Source of the DNA: JAQWCH01 sp050952725
GTDB lineage: Bacteria; Bacillota_I; Bacilli_A; RFN20; CAG-826
Length of the DNA stretch: 64,000 bases
Direction: 5' to 3'
Assembly (NCBI GenBank): GCA_050952725.1
Contig: JBMNLN010000001.1
Coordinates: 1,178,001 to 1,242,000, forward strand
Numbering within the stretch: position 1 is the stretch's first letter; each line of letters opens with the position of its first letter. Shown here in pieces: positions 42,575 to 50,932 of this stretch. The notes beneath the pieces are model-generated. The model made no database searches and had not been told where the DNA came from. It saw nothing but the letters and a program-made list of their open reading frames with translations. The position numbers and the translations under genes are program-made.

Positions 42575-44950
42575 CTATTGATAAGTCACCAGAATACTAC
42601 CACCTGGTAACGACGATAGACTAGCGCCATTATGGGTAAAGATCGCTGTGCCATTTGCACTATTAGGCGTGGCACTAGCGGTTCCGAAATTAATATAAAC
42701 GCGCGCTGTGTGCCCTTCGTAAGTTAACGAGTACGAGAAAACGCGCTCATTGCTATTGGTAATACCCGCATAAGTTCCGCGGATAAAGGTCGGCCAATAC
42801 GCTTGGTTGCGATCGGATTTAATCGCCGTTAAAGCCTTGAAGAAGGAAAGGAGCGAATTGGGATCAGATGCTTGAGTATCGACTCCTTTTAAAACATTAG
42901 CGTTATAATCATCCCATATCACTTTAAAACCGGAGAAGGAATAATTGGTCGTGCTGGAATCCGTCCCGGAAGTGGTCCACTTCATCGGCTGGCGATACCA
43001 GCGATCGAGGTGATAAGGTTCACCAAGGGCGGTACTGGGGGCATTTGTTTCATGATTGGGAACGACATTACCGCTCATCCCGATTTCATCGCCGTAATAG
43101 ATGAAGGTCAAACCTGGTTGCAGGATTAAGGCTGCGGCGTAAAGCCGAGCTTTTTGCAAGGCTACTTCGGCGTTTGCCGCCGAGATATGGGTATGGGTTT
43201 CTTCGACCGCAGTTCCCGAACCAGTACGGGTATTTTGCACGTGATTGAGCATCCGTTCCACATCGTGATTCGAGGTGAAGCCACTATTGATCGCTCGACC
43301 ATTACGAGCCGTGTGATAGCGGTGATATTTGCTGGGGACGACTGTTGTCGCCTCCACCATCGCCGAGTTTTCCCCGCTGGGATAAATCGTGTTGTTGACA
43401 AAATGATAATAGGCCGCAAAATCGAGTTGCGAATCCATGCCTTGATAATAAGGAGCGATGCGCTGATCCCAACCATCGAAGTTTTCGCCAACGATGAAGG
43501 TATCTGGATAAAGGGCTTTGAGCCGCGCATTAAATTCGCGGAAGAAATGCAGGTTTTTCGTCTGATTGGTCGAGTAATCTGTTGCGGTCGCATGATCATA
43601 ATCAGCGGTGATGGTATCGCCGGGTTGATTGATCACTTCATCGGCCATATAGACGTGTTTGACCGCATCGATGCGGAAGCCATCAAGACCAAAGCCCAGC
43701 CAGAATTTCGCCACATCGAGCATCGCATCGCGCGTGCCTTGATAATCATAATTTAATTCCGGCATTGAGGAACTGAATTTGCCATAGTAGTAATAATTTG
43801 TGGTCGCGTAGCGATACCACGGCACTTCTAAAGGCGTTTTGGAGTATTTCCAATGATAAAAATGCCGATAATCAACTTCGTTCCCCGAAGCATCGACACC
43901 TTTGGCTAAACTGGTCGAGGCCTTAAACCACAAATGGTTTTTCGAGGTGTGATTGATGACTAAATCCATCAAGACCCGCATTCCGCGTTGATGGGCTTGA
44001 TAGATCAATTCGCGGTAATCTTCCAAAGTGCCAAAGCGGGCATCGACTTGATAAAAATTAATCGTGTCATAGCCATGGTAAGATTCGCAATCTTGCACGG
44101 GGGTTAACCACAAGACATCGATATTTAAGCTTTCAAGATAGTCGAGTTTATTGATAATACCGCGTAAATCGCCTAAACCATCGCCATCGCTATCGGCAAA
44201 GGAGGAAACTTGAATTTGATAACCGGTACCTACTTCATTTAAGAAATCTGGCGAAGTGGGAGCAATTTTATAAGGAGAGGGCGCACTGCTATCGATATTC
44301 GCCCGCGATACTAAACTATCATCGTTAGGATCGGCATAGGGATTATCGAGGATTTCATCGCTATAGGTGTAAGAGGGTTCTGCACTTTTCCCTTCGCTGG
44401 TAAAGACATGCAAAGTATTGTTTGGTCGCATATTTTTGGCAATGTCAGTTAAATAAACATCGCCGCCAGAATCTGAAACCCACATCCCCGAGGATTTATT
44501 AAGAGAGTCTTTTGTGACGATTAAAAAACCGATTTTTGTCGCCCCGACAAAGTCGGCACTTTCTAGATTGATCGCCGTATAAGCGCCAGCTTGATCAAAA
44601 CCAATCCAATCATAGCGCTTGCCCTCTTGGTCCTTGGGAACTTTTTGCCACATCCAGACAAAGAAATCATCATACGTGCGCGGATCTTCGCGCAGGTGGT
44701 GCAAATAAAGGTAGCCACTTGCCCAACCATCACCATTTAAAGAGGTTTCGTATTCCGCTGGCGGAAGCGAGGTGGTCGAGGGAAGCGAACTTTCACTCGC
44801 CTCACTTGCTTCGCTGGATTCGCTGCTTTCGAAACTAGTAATTGAAAGCGAAGAATCATCAGATATAGAACTCTTTGGACCACAGCCAGAAAGTAAAAGT
44901 GTCGCCAAGGTGAGCGCGCCAAAGATGTTTTTCAGTTTCAAACTTGCCAT
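42575..44950 (-). CDS. GH13 alpha-amylase / neopullulanase lipoprotein with N-terminal starch-binding domain
   Basis: 791 residues. The lipoprotein signal ends LLLSGC, followed by a Ser/Glu-rich linker to about 65. Residues about 80-200 resemble a CBM41-type pullulanase starch-binding domain (FFVWMWQKVP ... IGFLIVTKDSLNK). The GH13 barrel has DLVINH, GFRIDAVKH (nucleophile Asp428), VGENFD (acid Glu489) and SNHDVE (Asp563). A calcium-type loop DSDGDGLGDLRG precedes the barrel. It should degrade starch or glycogen at the cell surface. It sits just upstream of a secreted binding protein. Specificity between amylase and neopullulanase is open. Confidence 0.9.
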   Translation of the reverse strand: MASLKLKNIFGALTLATLLLSGCGPKSSISDDSSLSITSFESSESSEASEASESSLPSTTSLPPAEYETSLNGDGWASGYLYLHHLREDPRTYDDFFVWMWQKVPKDQEGKRYDWIGFDQAGAYTAINLESADFVGATKIGFLIVTKDSLNKSSGMWVSDSGGDVYLTDIAKNMRPNNTLHVFTSEGKSAEPSYTYSDEILDNPYADPNDDSLVSRANIDSSAPSPYKIAPTSPDFLNEVGTGYQIQVSSFADSDGDGLGDLRGIINKLDYLESLNIDVLWLTPVQDCESYHGYDTINFYQVDARFGTLEDYRELIYQAHQRGMRVLMDLVINHTSKNHLWFKASTSLAKGVDASGNEVDYRHFYHWKYSKTPLEVPWYRYATTNYYYYGKFSSSMPELNYDYQGTRDAMLDVAKFWLGFGLDGFRIDAVKHVYMADEVINQPGDTITADYDHATATDYSTNQTKNLHFFREFNARLKALYPDTFIVGENFDGWDQRIAPYYQGMDSQLDFAAYYHFVNNTIYPSGENSAMVEATTVVPSKYHRYHTARNGRAINSGFTSNHDVERMLNHVQNTRTGSGTAVEETHTHISAANAEVALQKARLYAAALILQPGLTFIYYGDEIGMSGNVVPNHETNAPSTALGEPYHLDRWYRQPMKWTTSGTDSSTTNYSFSGFKVIWDDYNANVLKGVDTQASDPNSLLSFFKALTAIKSDRNQAYWPTFIRGTYAGITNSNERVFSYSLTYEGHTARVYINFGTASATPNSANGTAIFTHNGASLSSLPGGSILVTYQ

Positions 44951-44973
44951 AGCATTTCTCCTTCTTGTCGAAA

Positions 44974-46005
44974 TTAAATTATCGTTTGATAGATGCCTCT
45001 TCGGGCATTTTCCAATTTCATCAATACGCGGTATTGTTTGGGACTCATCATCTTATTTTGATAAGCTTCAGCGATTTTTTCCGCATAGAAGACAAAGCGG
45101 TGGGTATGGATCGAGGCGAAATTTTCTAAAGTGCGGCGCTCATCAGGAGTGAGAATCATCATTGGTTGTTCACTAAAGATTAAGCGATTGAGCATTCCTA
45201 AAAGTCCAGTCGCTAAAGTGACAGGGGCGACGATGCGCATCCGCACCCGCGTAAAATGAATCGGATTATTGACAAAATAAAGAATTGAAAAAATCGTCGT
45301 AATCATATCGATGCAGTAATCGCCAGCTTTTAAATTAACCGCTTCAAGGGGGCGTTTTTTCTTTTCCAGCACCTTGGTTCCATGTTGCAAATCCCGATTG
45401 AACAGATGGGCAAAATAGCGCATTACGTTTTCATGTTGATATCCGGCGAAATAATGATTGACCGCTTGGAAAGAAGCGGTGACAATTTGCTTGCGAACGC
45501 TATGGGCAAGGGGAACATTATAGGTCAGACGCGCCGCATAGATATTGACGAGTAACGACCAAAAAAGCAGTCCCGAAACTTGTTCGCGTTCACTGCTATG
45601 GGTGATTTTAATATAGGCCAAGGCTTCTTCGATGGCCCGTTTATTTTTGGGAGCATAGATCCCGTATTGAGAATAACTATAAAGCGAAAGGGGAACGAGG
45701 CGTAAAAAGGGAAAGAGGCCGTTATCGAATTCGGTCTTGGGACCTTCAACATAGTCCACCCGATGGGCGTGATATTCACGCAAAGCGGTGGTTATCGTTT
45801 GAAATTCATCTTTTTCTGGAGCCCTCTCCCAGGGAAAGTTCGCGTAGTGCTCGAGTAGAGCCCACGGACACGGCTTGGTCGAAACCGCCTCAAAATGCGA
45901 AAACCACTGGTCGCGCCAGAAAATGTTTTTATCTTGAGATTGGTAACGGATTCCCAAAAGAAAACCATCGGTCATCTCAAAGACTAACTGCGATATTTTG
46001 CTCAT
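44974..46005 (-). CDS. Degenerate ADP-ribosylglycohydrolase-like protein (probable pseudoenzyme)
   Basis: 343 residues, soluble. The order of segments follows the ADP-ribosylglycohydrolase (DraG/ARH) fold: DGFLLGIRYQ at the start, DNGLFPFLRLVPLSLYS in place of GNGSxMRIAPL, AYIKITHSSE in place of the ITH helix, and SILYFVNNPIHF followed by APVTLATGLLGMLNRLIF in place of GGDTDTxAAxxGALAG. The metal-binding Asp residues of the N-terminal GDxxG and the GGDTDT loop are absent. It may bind ADP-ribose-like ligands without cutting them (inference). It has no ribosome binding site and a TAATAT box 6 bases before the ATG. The upstream TPR-like gene is 36 bases away in the same direction. Confidence 0.5.
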   Translation of the reverse strand: MSKISQLVFEMTDGFLLGIRYQSQDKNIFWRDQWFSHFEAVSTKPCPWALLEHYANFPWERAPEKDEFQTITTALREYHAHRVDYVEGPKTEFDNGLFPFLRLVPLSLYSYSQYGIYAPKNKRAIEEALAYIKITHSSEREQVSGLLFWSLLVNIYAARLTYNVPLAHSVRKQIVTASFQAVNHYFAGYQHENVMRYFAHLFNRDLQHGTKVLEKKKRPLEAVNLKAGDYCIDMITTIFSILYFVNNPIHFTRVRMRIVAPVTLATGLLGMLNRLIFSEQPMMILTPDERRTLENFASIHTHRFVFYAEKIAEAYQNKMMSPKQYRVLMKLENARRGIYQTII

Positions 46006-46041
46006 AATAATATATTAGCATAAATGGAAATAAATAAGATA

Positions 46042-47097
46042 CTAGTTAAGTTTTTCGACCGCGCGGGCCACGAGTTTGGCAACGGTGGGGTCTGGTTTTA
46101 AAGCTAGATAAATTTCCCCGTAATGAATCACTTCGGTAAAAGCCTCTTCTTCGTATTTGGTGACAATCGTCTTTTTTAAAGCGCGCAAAGCATTTTTCGA
46201 AACATCAGGGAAGAAATCCTCTCCCGCAAATAAATCGCGCAATTCCCGCCGGGAAAGTTGATAGGTTTTATCTTGACCTAAGGCTAAAAGAATCGCGTTA
46301 ATCTCACTTGAGGCCCCTTTGGTGTCCCCGCCAAACCGCAGGCTTTGATAGTAGCAAGCATAGGCTTTTTCGTGTTTGCCATGGAGATAATAAGCAAAGC
46401 CGACAAAGCGTAGGGCATCGCCGATTTCATCGGGGTAAATCGCCACATTCACCGCAAATTTTCCCACGATCAATAAGCGATCGGGAACGCGTTTATCTTT
46501 AAAAAACTCGCAGATCGCTAACAGCACTGGTAAACTGACTGGATTCCAAGAATTAGCAATCCCCAGTTGCATCATCGCCTCGTCCGCCCGCCCGAGATGG
46601 AGATTGGCGAAATAAAGCGCATAATAGAGCGTGCTGTAATCATATTGGGTCAGATTGACTCCATGCTGATAGTTGAGCACTTCTTTTAACAGATAATATT
46701 GGTAATAGTTATCAAGGGAAAAGAACTCATGGCGATTGGGGGGATTATCCGGGGCTTTGGGTCCCAGATGACTTTCCAGTAATTGCAAAAGGATAAGGGC
46801 ATCTTCATATTTTTCCTTTGTGAGCAGGCGTTGCGCCCGATCAAACAAATAACGAACCCACAGTTCCGCATTTTCGAGCATATCTTTAGTAAAGCGTTTC
46901 CGTTGTAAGGGCAGATAGGCATCGATTAACTCTTCCAGTTCGCTAAAAAAACTTTCTGGATCATCGAGCTGGTCGCGGGCTTCTTGATGATGTACCCATT
47001 CTAAAAGCAAGGTATTGCGGTCCTTAATCCGATTACCTGTGAGATAACTTTGAATTTCGCGCATCAGCGCTTCTTGTTCAATGCGAGTTAATTTCAT
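46042..47097 (-). CDS. TPR-like helical repeat protein of unknown function
   Basis: 351 residues, almost all alpha-helical. Pairs of helices such as AELWVRYLFDRAQRLLTKEKYEDALILLQ, LYYALYFANLHLGRADEAMMQ and IGDALRFVGFAYYLHGKHEKAYACYYQSL (each cited only in part as repeat units) resemble tetratricopeptide repeats. No membrane segment, signal peptide or catalytic motif. Probably a scaffold for protein binding. The ATG is 6 bases from a TAGAAT box without a ribosome binding site, so the mRNA may be leaderless. It precedes the ADP-ribosylglycohydrolase-like gene. Confidence 0.7.
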   Translation of the reverse strand: MKLTRIEQEALMREIQSYLTGNRIKDRNTLLLEWVHHQEARDQLDDPESFFSELEELIDAYLPLQRKRFTKDMLENAELWVRYLFDRAQRLLTKEKYEDALILLQLLESHLGPKAPDNPPNRHEFFSLDNYYQYYLLKEVLNYQHGVNLTQYDYSTLYYALYFANLHLGRADEAMMQLGIANSWNPVSLPVLLAICEFFKDKRVPDRLLIVGKFAVNVAIYPDEIGDALRFVGFAYYLHGKHEKAYACYYQSLRFGGDTKGASSEINAILLALGQDKTYQLSRRELRDLFAGEDFFPDVSKNALRALKKTIVTKYEEEAFTEVIHYGEIYLALKPDPTVAKLVARAVEKLN

Positions 47098-47168
47098 CGT
47101 CCCATTCTATCATGGATCCTAGAAAATTGTCGGCAAAAACAATTTTTTCGTCTCAAGTTTAAGATTTT

Positions 47169-48344
47169 TTAAAAAAGGGCGGGGCCGAGATTGCGCACCC
47201 GAATGCGCAAGATATTCTCCTTTCCAAAAACGGCGCTCATCTTAGCGATGTAGGCTGCGGTTTGTTTTTGGGGTAAAATCCCAAGTAACGTTCCCGCAAA
47301 GCCCCCGCCATGGACGCGGAAAGCGCCTTGGGGGAAAGCTTGCAGCGAAAGATTATAAGCCAGCAATAATCCTTGCTCCGTATCACTGGGATAGGTCAAG
47401 TTTTGCAAGAGGGCTAAGGAAGAAGCCCCCGAACCGCGAATACATTTTAAAATCGTGGGGATATCTTGCTTTTCAAAAGCAACTTTTGCTTGCAAAACCC
47501 GTTCATTTTCCGAAAAAACATGAAAAGCGCGGTTGATGGCGCGTCCACCTACTTTTTGATAAAGCGTCCCTAATTCCGCTTCAAATTGCGCAAGAGGAAT
47601 CTCGCGTAGAGAATGCACGCCAAAGTGGGAAACGACCTTAAAGATATCATCGCGCGCCTCTTTATAATATGCGGTTAGGGAAGAATGACTACCAGTATTG
47701 ACTAGGACTAGGTCATAACCTGGAAGAGCAAACTCTAGTTTTGTAACTTTTGGAACGGTAGTCGAGGCAAAATCAAGAAAGACTAAGCCCCCGAACGCGA
47801 CTGAGGTTTGATCGAGTAACCCACAAGGCTTATGGAAGTAATTGACTTCCGCTTCTTGGGCGATCTGCGCGAGGACTAGGGGAGGAATTTTCCCATCGTT
47901 ATAGAGAATATTGAAAGCCGAGGCGATTAAAAGTTCATACGCGGCTGAGGAAGAGACTCCCGCTCCACGCGGAATATCGCTGATCGCGTAAATTTGCAGA
48001 CCCCCGATTTGATAACCGCGAGTTTTAAAACCATTAGCCACCCCACGGATTAAGGCTTCAGTGCGATTGAATTCGCTTTTTCTAATCGCTAAATCATTTA
48101 AGTCGACGCGAAAAATTCTTCTCGTGCCTTGGGATTCGGCGACAACTTGCATGTCATCCGTTGGCGCAATTGCTGCTTCAATTAAAAAATCAAGCGCGGC
48201 TGCTAAACAAAGGCCATGATTATAATCGGTGTGATTCCCAATCATCTCCATCCGCCCAGGAGAGGCGAGAAAAATCTCCGGTTGGCGTTGAAACCGCTTT
48301 TTAAAATCTGAAGTTAAACGCATTTTGACATCGGCTTTACTCAT
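47169..48344 (-). CDS. galK: Galactokinase
   Basis: 391 residues of the GHMP kinase family. The signature SPGRMEMIGNHTDYNHG is the galactokinase loop, with Asn in place of the usual Glu of GEHTDY, a variant known in Firmicutes. The ATP loop is PRGAGVSSSAA and the C-terminal GHMP motif RVHGGGFAGT. It phosphorylates galactose in the first Leloir step. It overlaps galT by 4 bases (ATGA) and AAGGAG lies 8 bases before the ATG. It is the last gene of a run GH36-galM-galT-galK on the minus strand. Confidence 0.9.
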   Translation of the reverse strand: MSKADVKMRLTSDFKKRFQRQPEIFLASPGRMEMIGNHTDYNHGLCLAAALDFLIEAAIAPTDDMQVVAESQGTRRIFRVDLNDLAIRKSEFNRTEALIRGVANGFKTRGYQIGGLQIYAISDIPRGAGVSSSAAYELLIASAFNILYNDGKIPPLVLAQIAQEAEVNYFHKPCGLLDQTSVAFGGLVFLDFASTTVPKVTKLEFALPGYDLVLVNTGSHSSLTAYYKEARDDIFKVVSHFGVHSLREIPLAQFEAELGTLYQKVGGRAINRAFHVFSENERVLQAKVAFEKQDIPTILKCIRGSGASSLALLQNLTYPSDTEQGLLLAYNLSLQAFPQGAFRVHGGGFAGTLLGILPQKQTAAYIAKMSAVFGKENILRIRVRNLGPALF

Positions 48345-49858
48345 AGTTTTAACTCCTTGAGGAAACGGTCACGCGCCGCGATTCCTTGTTCATCATCTTT
48401 AAAGACTGCGGTATTGACGAGAATATCGCGACATGTTTCATTAACATGGGTTTTAATCAATTCGCGATAGTTGCTGTCCGCAGGAGCTTCTTTCAATTTA
48501 TTGAGCAACGGGGCAAAAGGTTTCAAATCCGGATGTGCTTTTAAGGCTTGATCGACATCAGCGCCCGTGGAGAAAATTTCTTCAATCATCCCTAATTGGC
48601 GTTTCAGCCGAGCTGGTAAGATGAATAATCCCATCGCTTCGATTAAGCCAATTCCCTCTTTTTTAATCGCGTGATGTTCGGGATGGGCGTGGAAGATGCC
48701 CTCAGGATATTTCTTGGAACAGCGATTATTGCGGAAAATCAGATAGAGGTGATAAGTGCTTCCGAGTTTACGGGCAATCACCGTCAAGGTGTTATGTTGT
48801 CCTTGAGCGGTTTGGGCGAGAATATCGACGCTCTCATCGCTATATTCGCGCCAAGTTTTAAGAATATAATCAGCCGCTTCTAAAATGCGGTTTTTGTAAT
48901 TGCTCTTGAGCAATAAGGTTGAGTTATACCAATCAAGATAAGCGAAATTGACAAAATGGAAGCGACGTGACCGAATGTTGAAAGCGGGTTTGGCTTTCAT
49001 CATCGGCAGAACATGAGCCCCCCCTTGAAAATGGACGTGGTTTAAAATTGAGCCGCCAACAATCGGTAAGTCGGAATTACTCCCGACAAAGAAATGCGGA
49101 AACTGATCAGTAAAAGCTAGGAGTTTGGAAATATTTCTTCGGCTAATCGCCATCGGTTCATGGATCTCATCAATCACGATGCAGTGGCGGTCATAATAGA
49201 CAAATGGCGAATATTGAACAAACCAATTTTCATCATCGAGTTTTAAAGGGATGACCCGTAAGTTCTGCCGCGGAGCTTGAAAGTGATTGCCTGCAAAACC
49301 GACATTTTCTTTGCAGAGGACGCATTGTGGATACTTATCAGCCAGTTCTTCTTTTTCTTTCAAGGCTTGCGCAATTTGCTTATTATCTTTTTCCGGCTTC
49401 GCGAGATTAATCGTAATCTCTAAATCCTTTCCATCCGGAAAAGGAGCCATCCAATGGATGTTCTCATCAATTTTTGTTTTTTGAATGTAGTTATTATAAA
49501 TCGAAAGATGATAGAGATAGTCGGTAGCTTTGCGCCGATTCTTGCGATAAATCTCATTAAATTTGGCATGCACTTGTGAAGGAAGTGGGGTGAGTTTGCC
49601 CATCACATCGGTGATTAATTGTTCGACCTGATCATCGGGACAAAGTTTAGCCGCTTTAATCCCGACTTCTAACTCTTTGACTAAATTATCGGGAACCTTT
49701 AAGTTTTTAATTTCTGAGACATTAATCGGGCCAAGATAGGGATGGGTTGCGCCTAAGAGGGCTAAGAGTTCATTGCGTTTGTATTCGAGATCTTTCGGAT
49801 TTAAATCTAGGCGTGCACTGGCATAAACCAGTAATTTTTCAATCGTCGCATTTAACAT
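48341..49858 (-). CDS. galT: Galactose-1-phosphate uridylyltransferase, Firmicutes type (class 2)
   Basis: 505 residues, the length of the Firmicutes GalT class, longer than the 350-residue E. coli type. Family features: CVLCKENVGFAGNH, SNSDLPIVGGSILNHVHFQGGAH (the histidine region of the active site, cited in part) and FHAHPEHHAIK. It transfers UMP between UDP-glucose and galactose-1-phosphate. GGAGG precedes the ATG. No galE was found in the window, so UDP-galactose epimerisation must be coded elsewhere. Confidence 0.93.
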   Translation of the reverse strand: MLNATIEKLLVYASARLDLNPKDLEYKRNELLALLGATHPYLGPINVSEIKNLKVPDNLVKELEVGIKAAKLCPDDQVEQLITDVMGKLTPLPSQVHAKFNEIYRKNRRKATDYLYHLSIYNNYIQKTKIDENIHWMAPFPDGKDLEITINLAKPEKDNKQIAQALKEKEELADKYPQCVLCKENVGFAGNHFQAPRQNLRVIPLKLDDENWFVQYSPFVYYDRHCIVIDEIHEPMAISRRNISKLLAFTDQFPHFFVGSNSDLPIVGGSILNHVHFQGGAHVLPMMKAKPAFNIRSRRFHFVNFAYLDWYNSTLLLKSNYKNRILEAADYILKTWREYSDESVDILAQTAQGQHNTLTVIARKLGSTYHLYLIFRNNRCSKKYPEGIFHAHPEHHAIKKEGIGLIEAMGLFILPARLKRQLGMIEEIFSTGADVDQALKAHPDLKPFAPLLNKLKEAPADSNYRELIKTHVNETCRDILVNTAVFKDDEQGIAARDRFLKELKL

Positions 49859-49906
49859 GGTGAAGTTCCTCCATCAGTTTCTATTCTAACAAAAATCATC
49901 AAACTA

Positions 49907-50932
49907 TTAGCGCTTAACTGTAAAAGTGAAAGTAATCCGCGCTTCATACGGACTTTCTTTAGTAAGCGTCCATCCCGTGACGTCACGGGGGAAAAGCTGC
50001 GGTTCTAGGGCTAAGGCTTGATAACGGGTTAAACTACTGCTACCTTTCATCTTGAGGCTTAAGTCGGGATAATTACCTCCATAGAAATTAAGCGCGGGTA
50101 AATCGGTATAAATCGCTAATGTTCTCCCGCTTAAAGGTGAGAACAAAGTCGTCGCAAGAGCAAAGGCTCTTTTTTCCTTATTGAGTACATAGGTATGGTC
50201 ATAGCCATACGCGCGGTGTTTTTGTAATTCATCCGCATTGACATCTTGACCAATCGCTTTAGGTTTACGGAAATCATGGACCTGATTGACTTGTTCAAAT
50301 CCATTAATCCGCAATTGCTCATCGAGACGACCGACTTGGTCTGCCTTGATCATCAAGACGTGATTTAAGACATCATCGCGATGACAACTATTGAGATTGA
50401 AGTAAACATGAGTCGAGGGGTTAAACACCGTTTTAGTCTCTGTTCGTCCACGATAAATTAAATCAATTTGAAAGTCTTCCTTCCAAATTCGATAAAGGAC
50501 TTCCATCTCGAGATCGCCAGGAAAACTATCCTCTAAATGATCCATTTTCTTGGTAAAAGTCACCTCGATATAGCGCTCATATTCATTGATTACACTGTGG
50601 AAATTTTGGTAGCTAAAACCTTTTTTACCTCCATGGAGAGTCGTATCGCCTTCGTTGGTTGAAAGTTGATATCTTTGACCTGCAAAATCTAAGTGTCCGT
50701 AAGGGATTCTCCCGATTACTCTTCCGACTGACTTCCCGAAGTATTTTGGGGAAGTACAGAATTCTTGAAGGCTTTCTGGCCGCGCGGTAACCGCGGTCAT
50801 CTTTCCATTTTTATCTGGCAGGTAGATATCAAAGATGCTGGCTCCAAACGAACAAAGGGTGACGATGAAGTCTGGGGAAGGGCGGATTTCAATCAGGCGA
50901 ATATCGCCAGGATAAACATTAACTTTAATCAT
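49907..50932 (-). CDS. galM: Aldose 1-epimerase (galactose mutarotase)
   Basis: 341 residues. Motifs: TLHGGKKGFSYQ, NPSTHVYFNLN with the catalytic His, GYDHTYVLNK, and the C-terminal ALEPQLFPRD with the catalytic Glu. It turns beta- into alpha-galactose for galactokinase. It overlaps the 3' end of the GH36 gene by 8 bases and AGGAG precedes the ATG, so it is coupled to that enzyme, as expected when galactose is set free inside the cell. Confidence 0.92.
   Translation of the reverse strand: MIKVNVYPGDIRLIEIRPSPDFIVTLCSFGASIFDIYLPDKNGKMTAVTARPESLQEFCTSPKYFGKSVGRVIGRIPYGHLDFAGQRYQLSTNEGDTTLHGGKKGFSYQNFHSVINEYERYIEVTFTKKMDHLEDSFPGDLEMEVLYRIWKEDFQIDLIYRGRTETKTVFNPSTHVYFNLNSCHRDDVLNHVLMIKADQVGRLDEQLRINGFEQVNQVHDFRKPKAIGQDVNADELQKHRAYGYDHTYVLNKEKRAFALATTLFSPLSGRTLAIYTDLPALNFYGGNYPDLSLKMKGSSSLTRYQALALEPQLFPRDVTGWTLTKESPYEARITFTFTVKR

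Noticed and set aside
43154..43756. 200-codon frame antisense to the amylase gene
   Set aside because: Lies fully opposite a well-supported GH13 gene and has no homologous motif.
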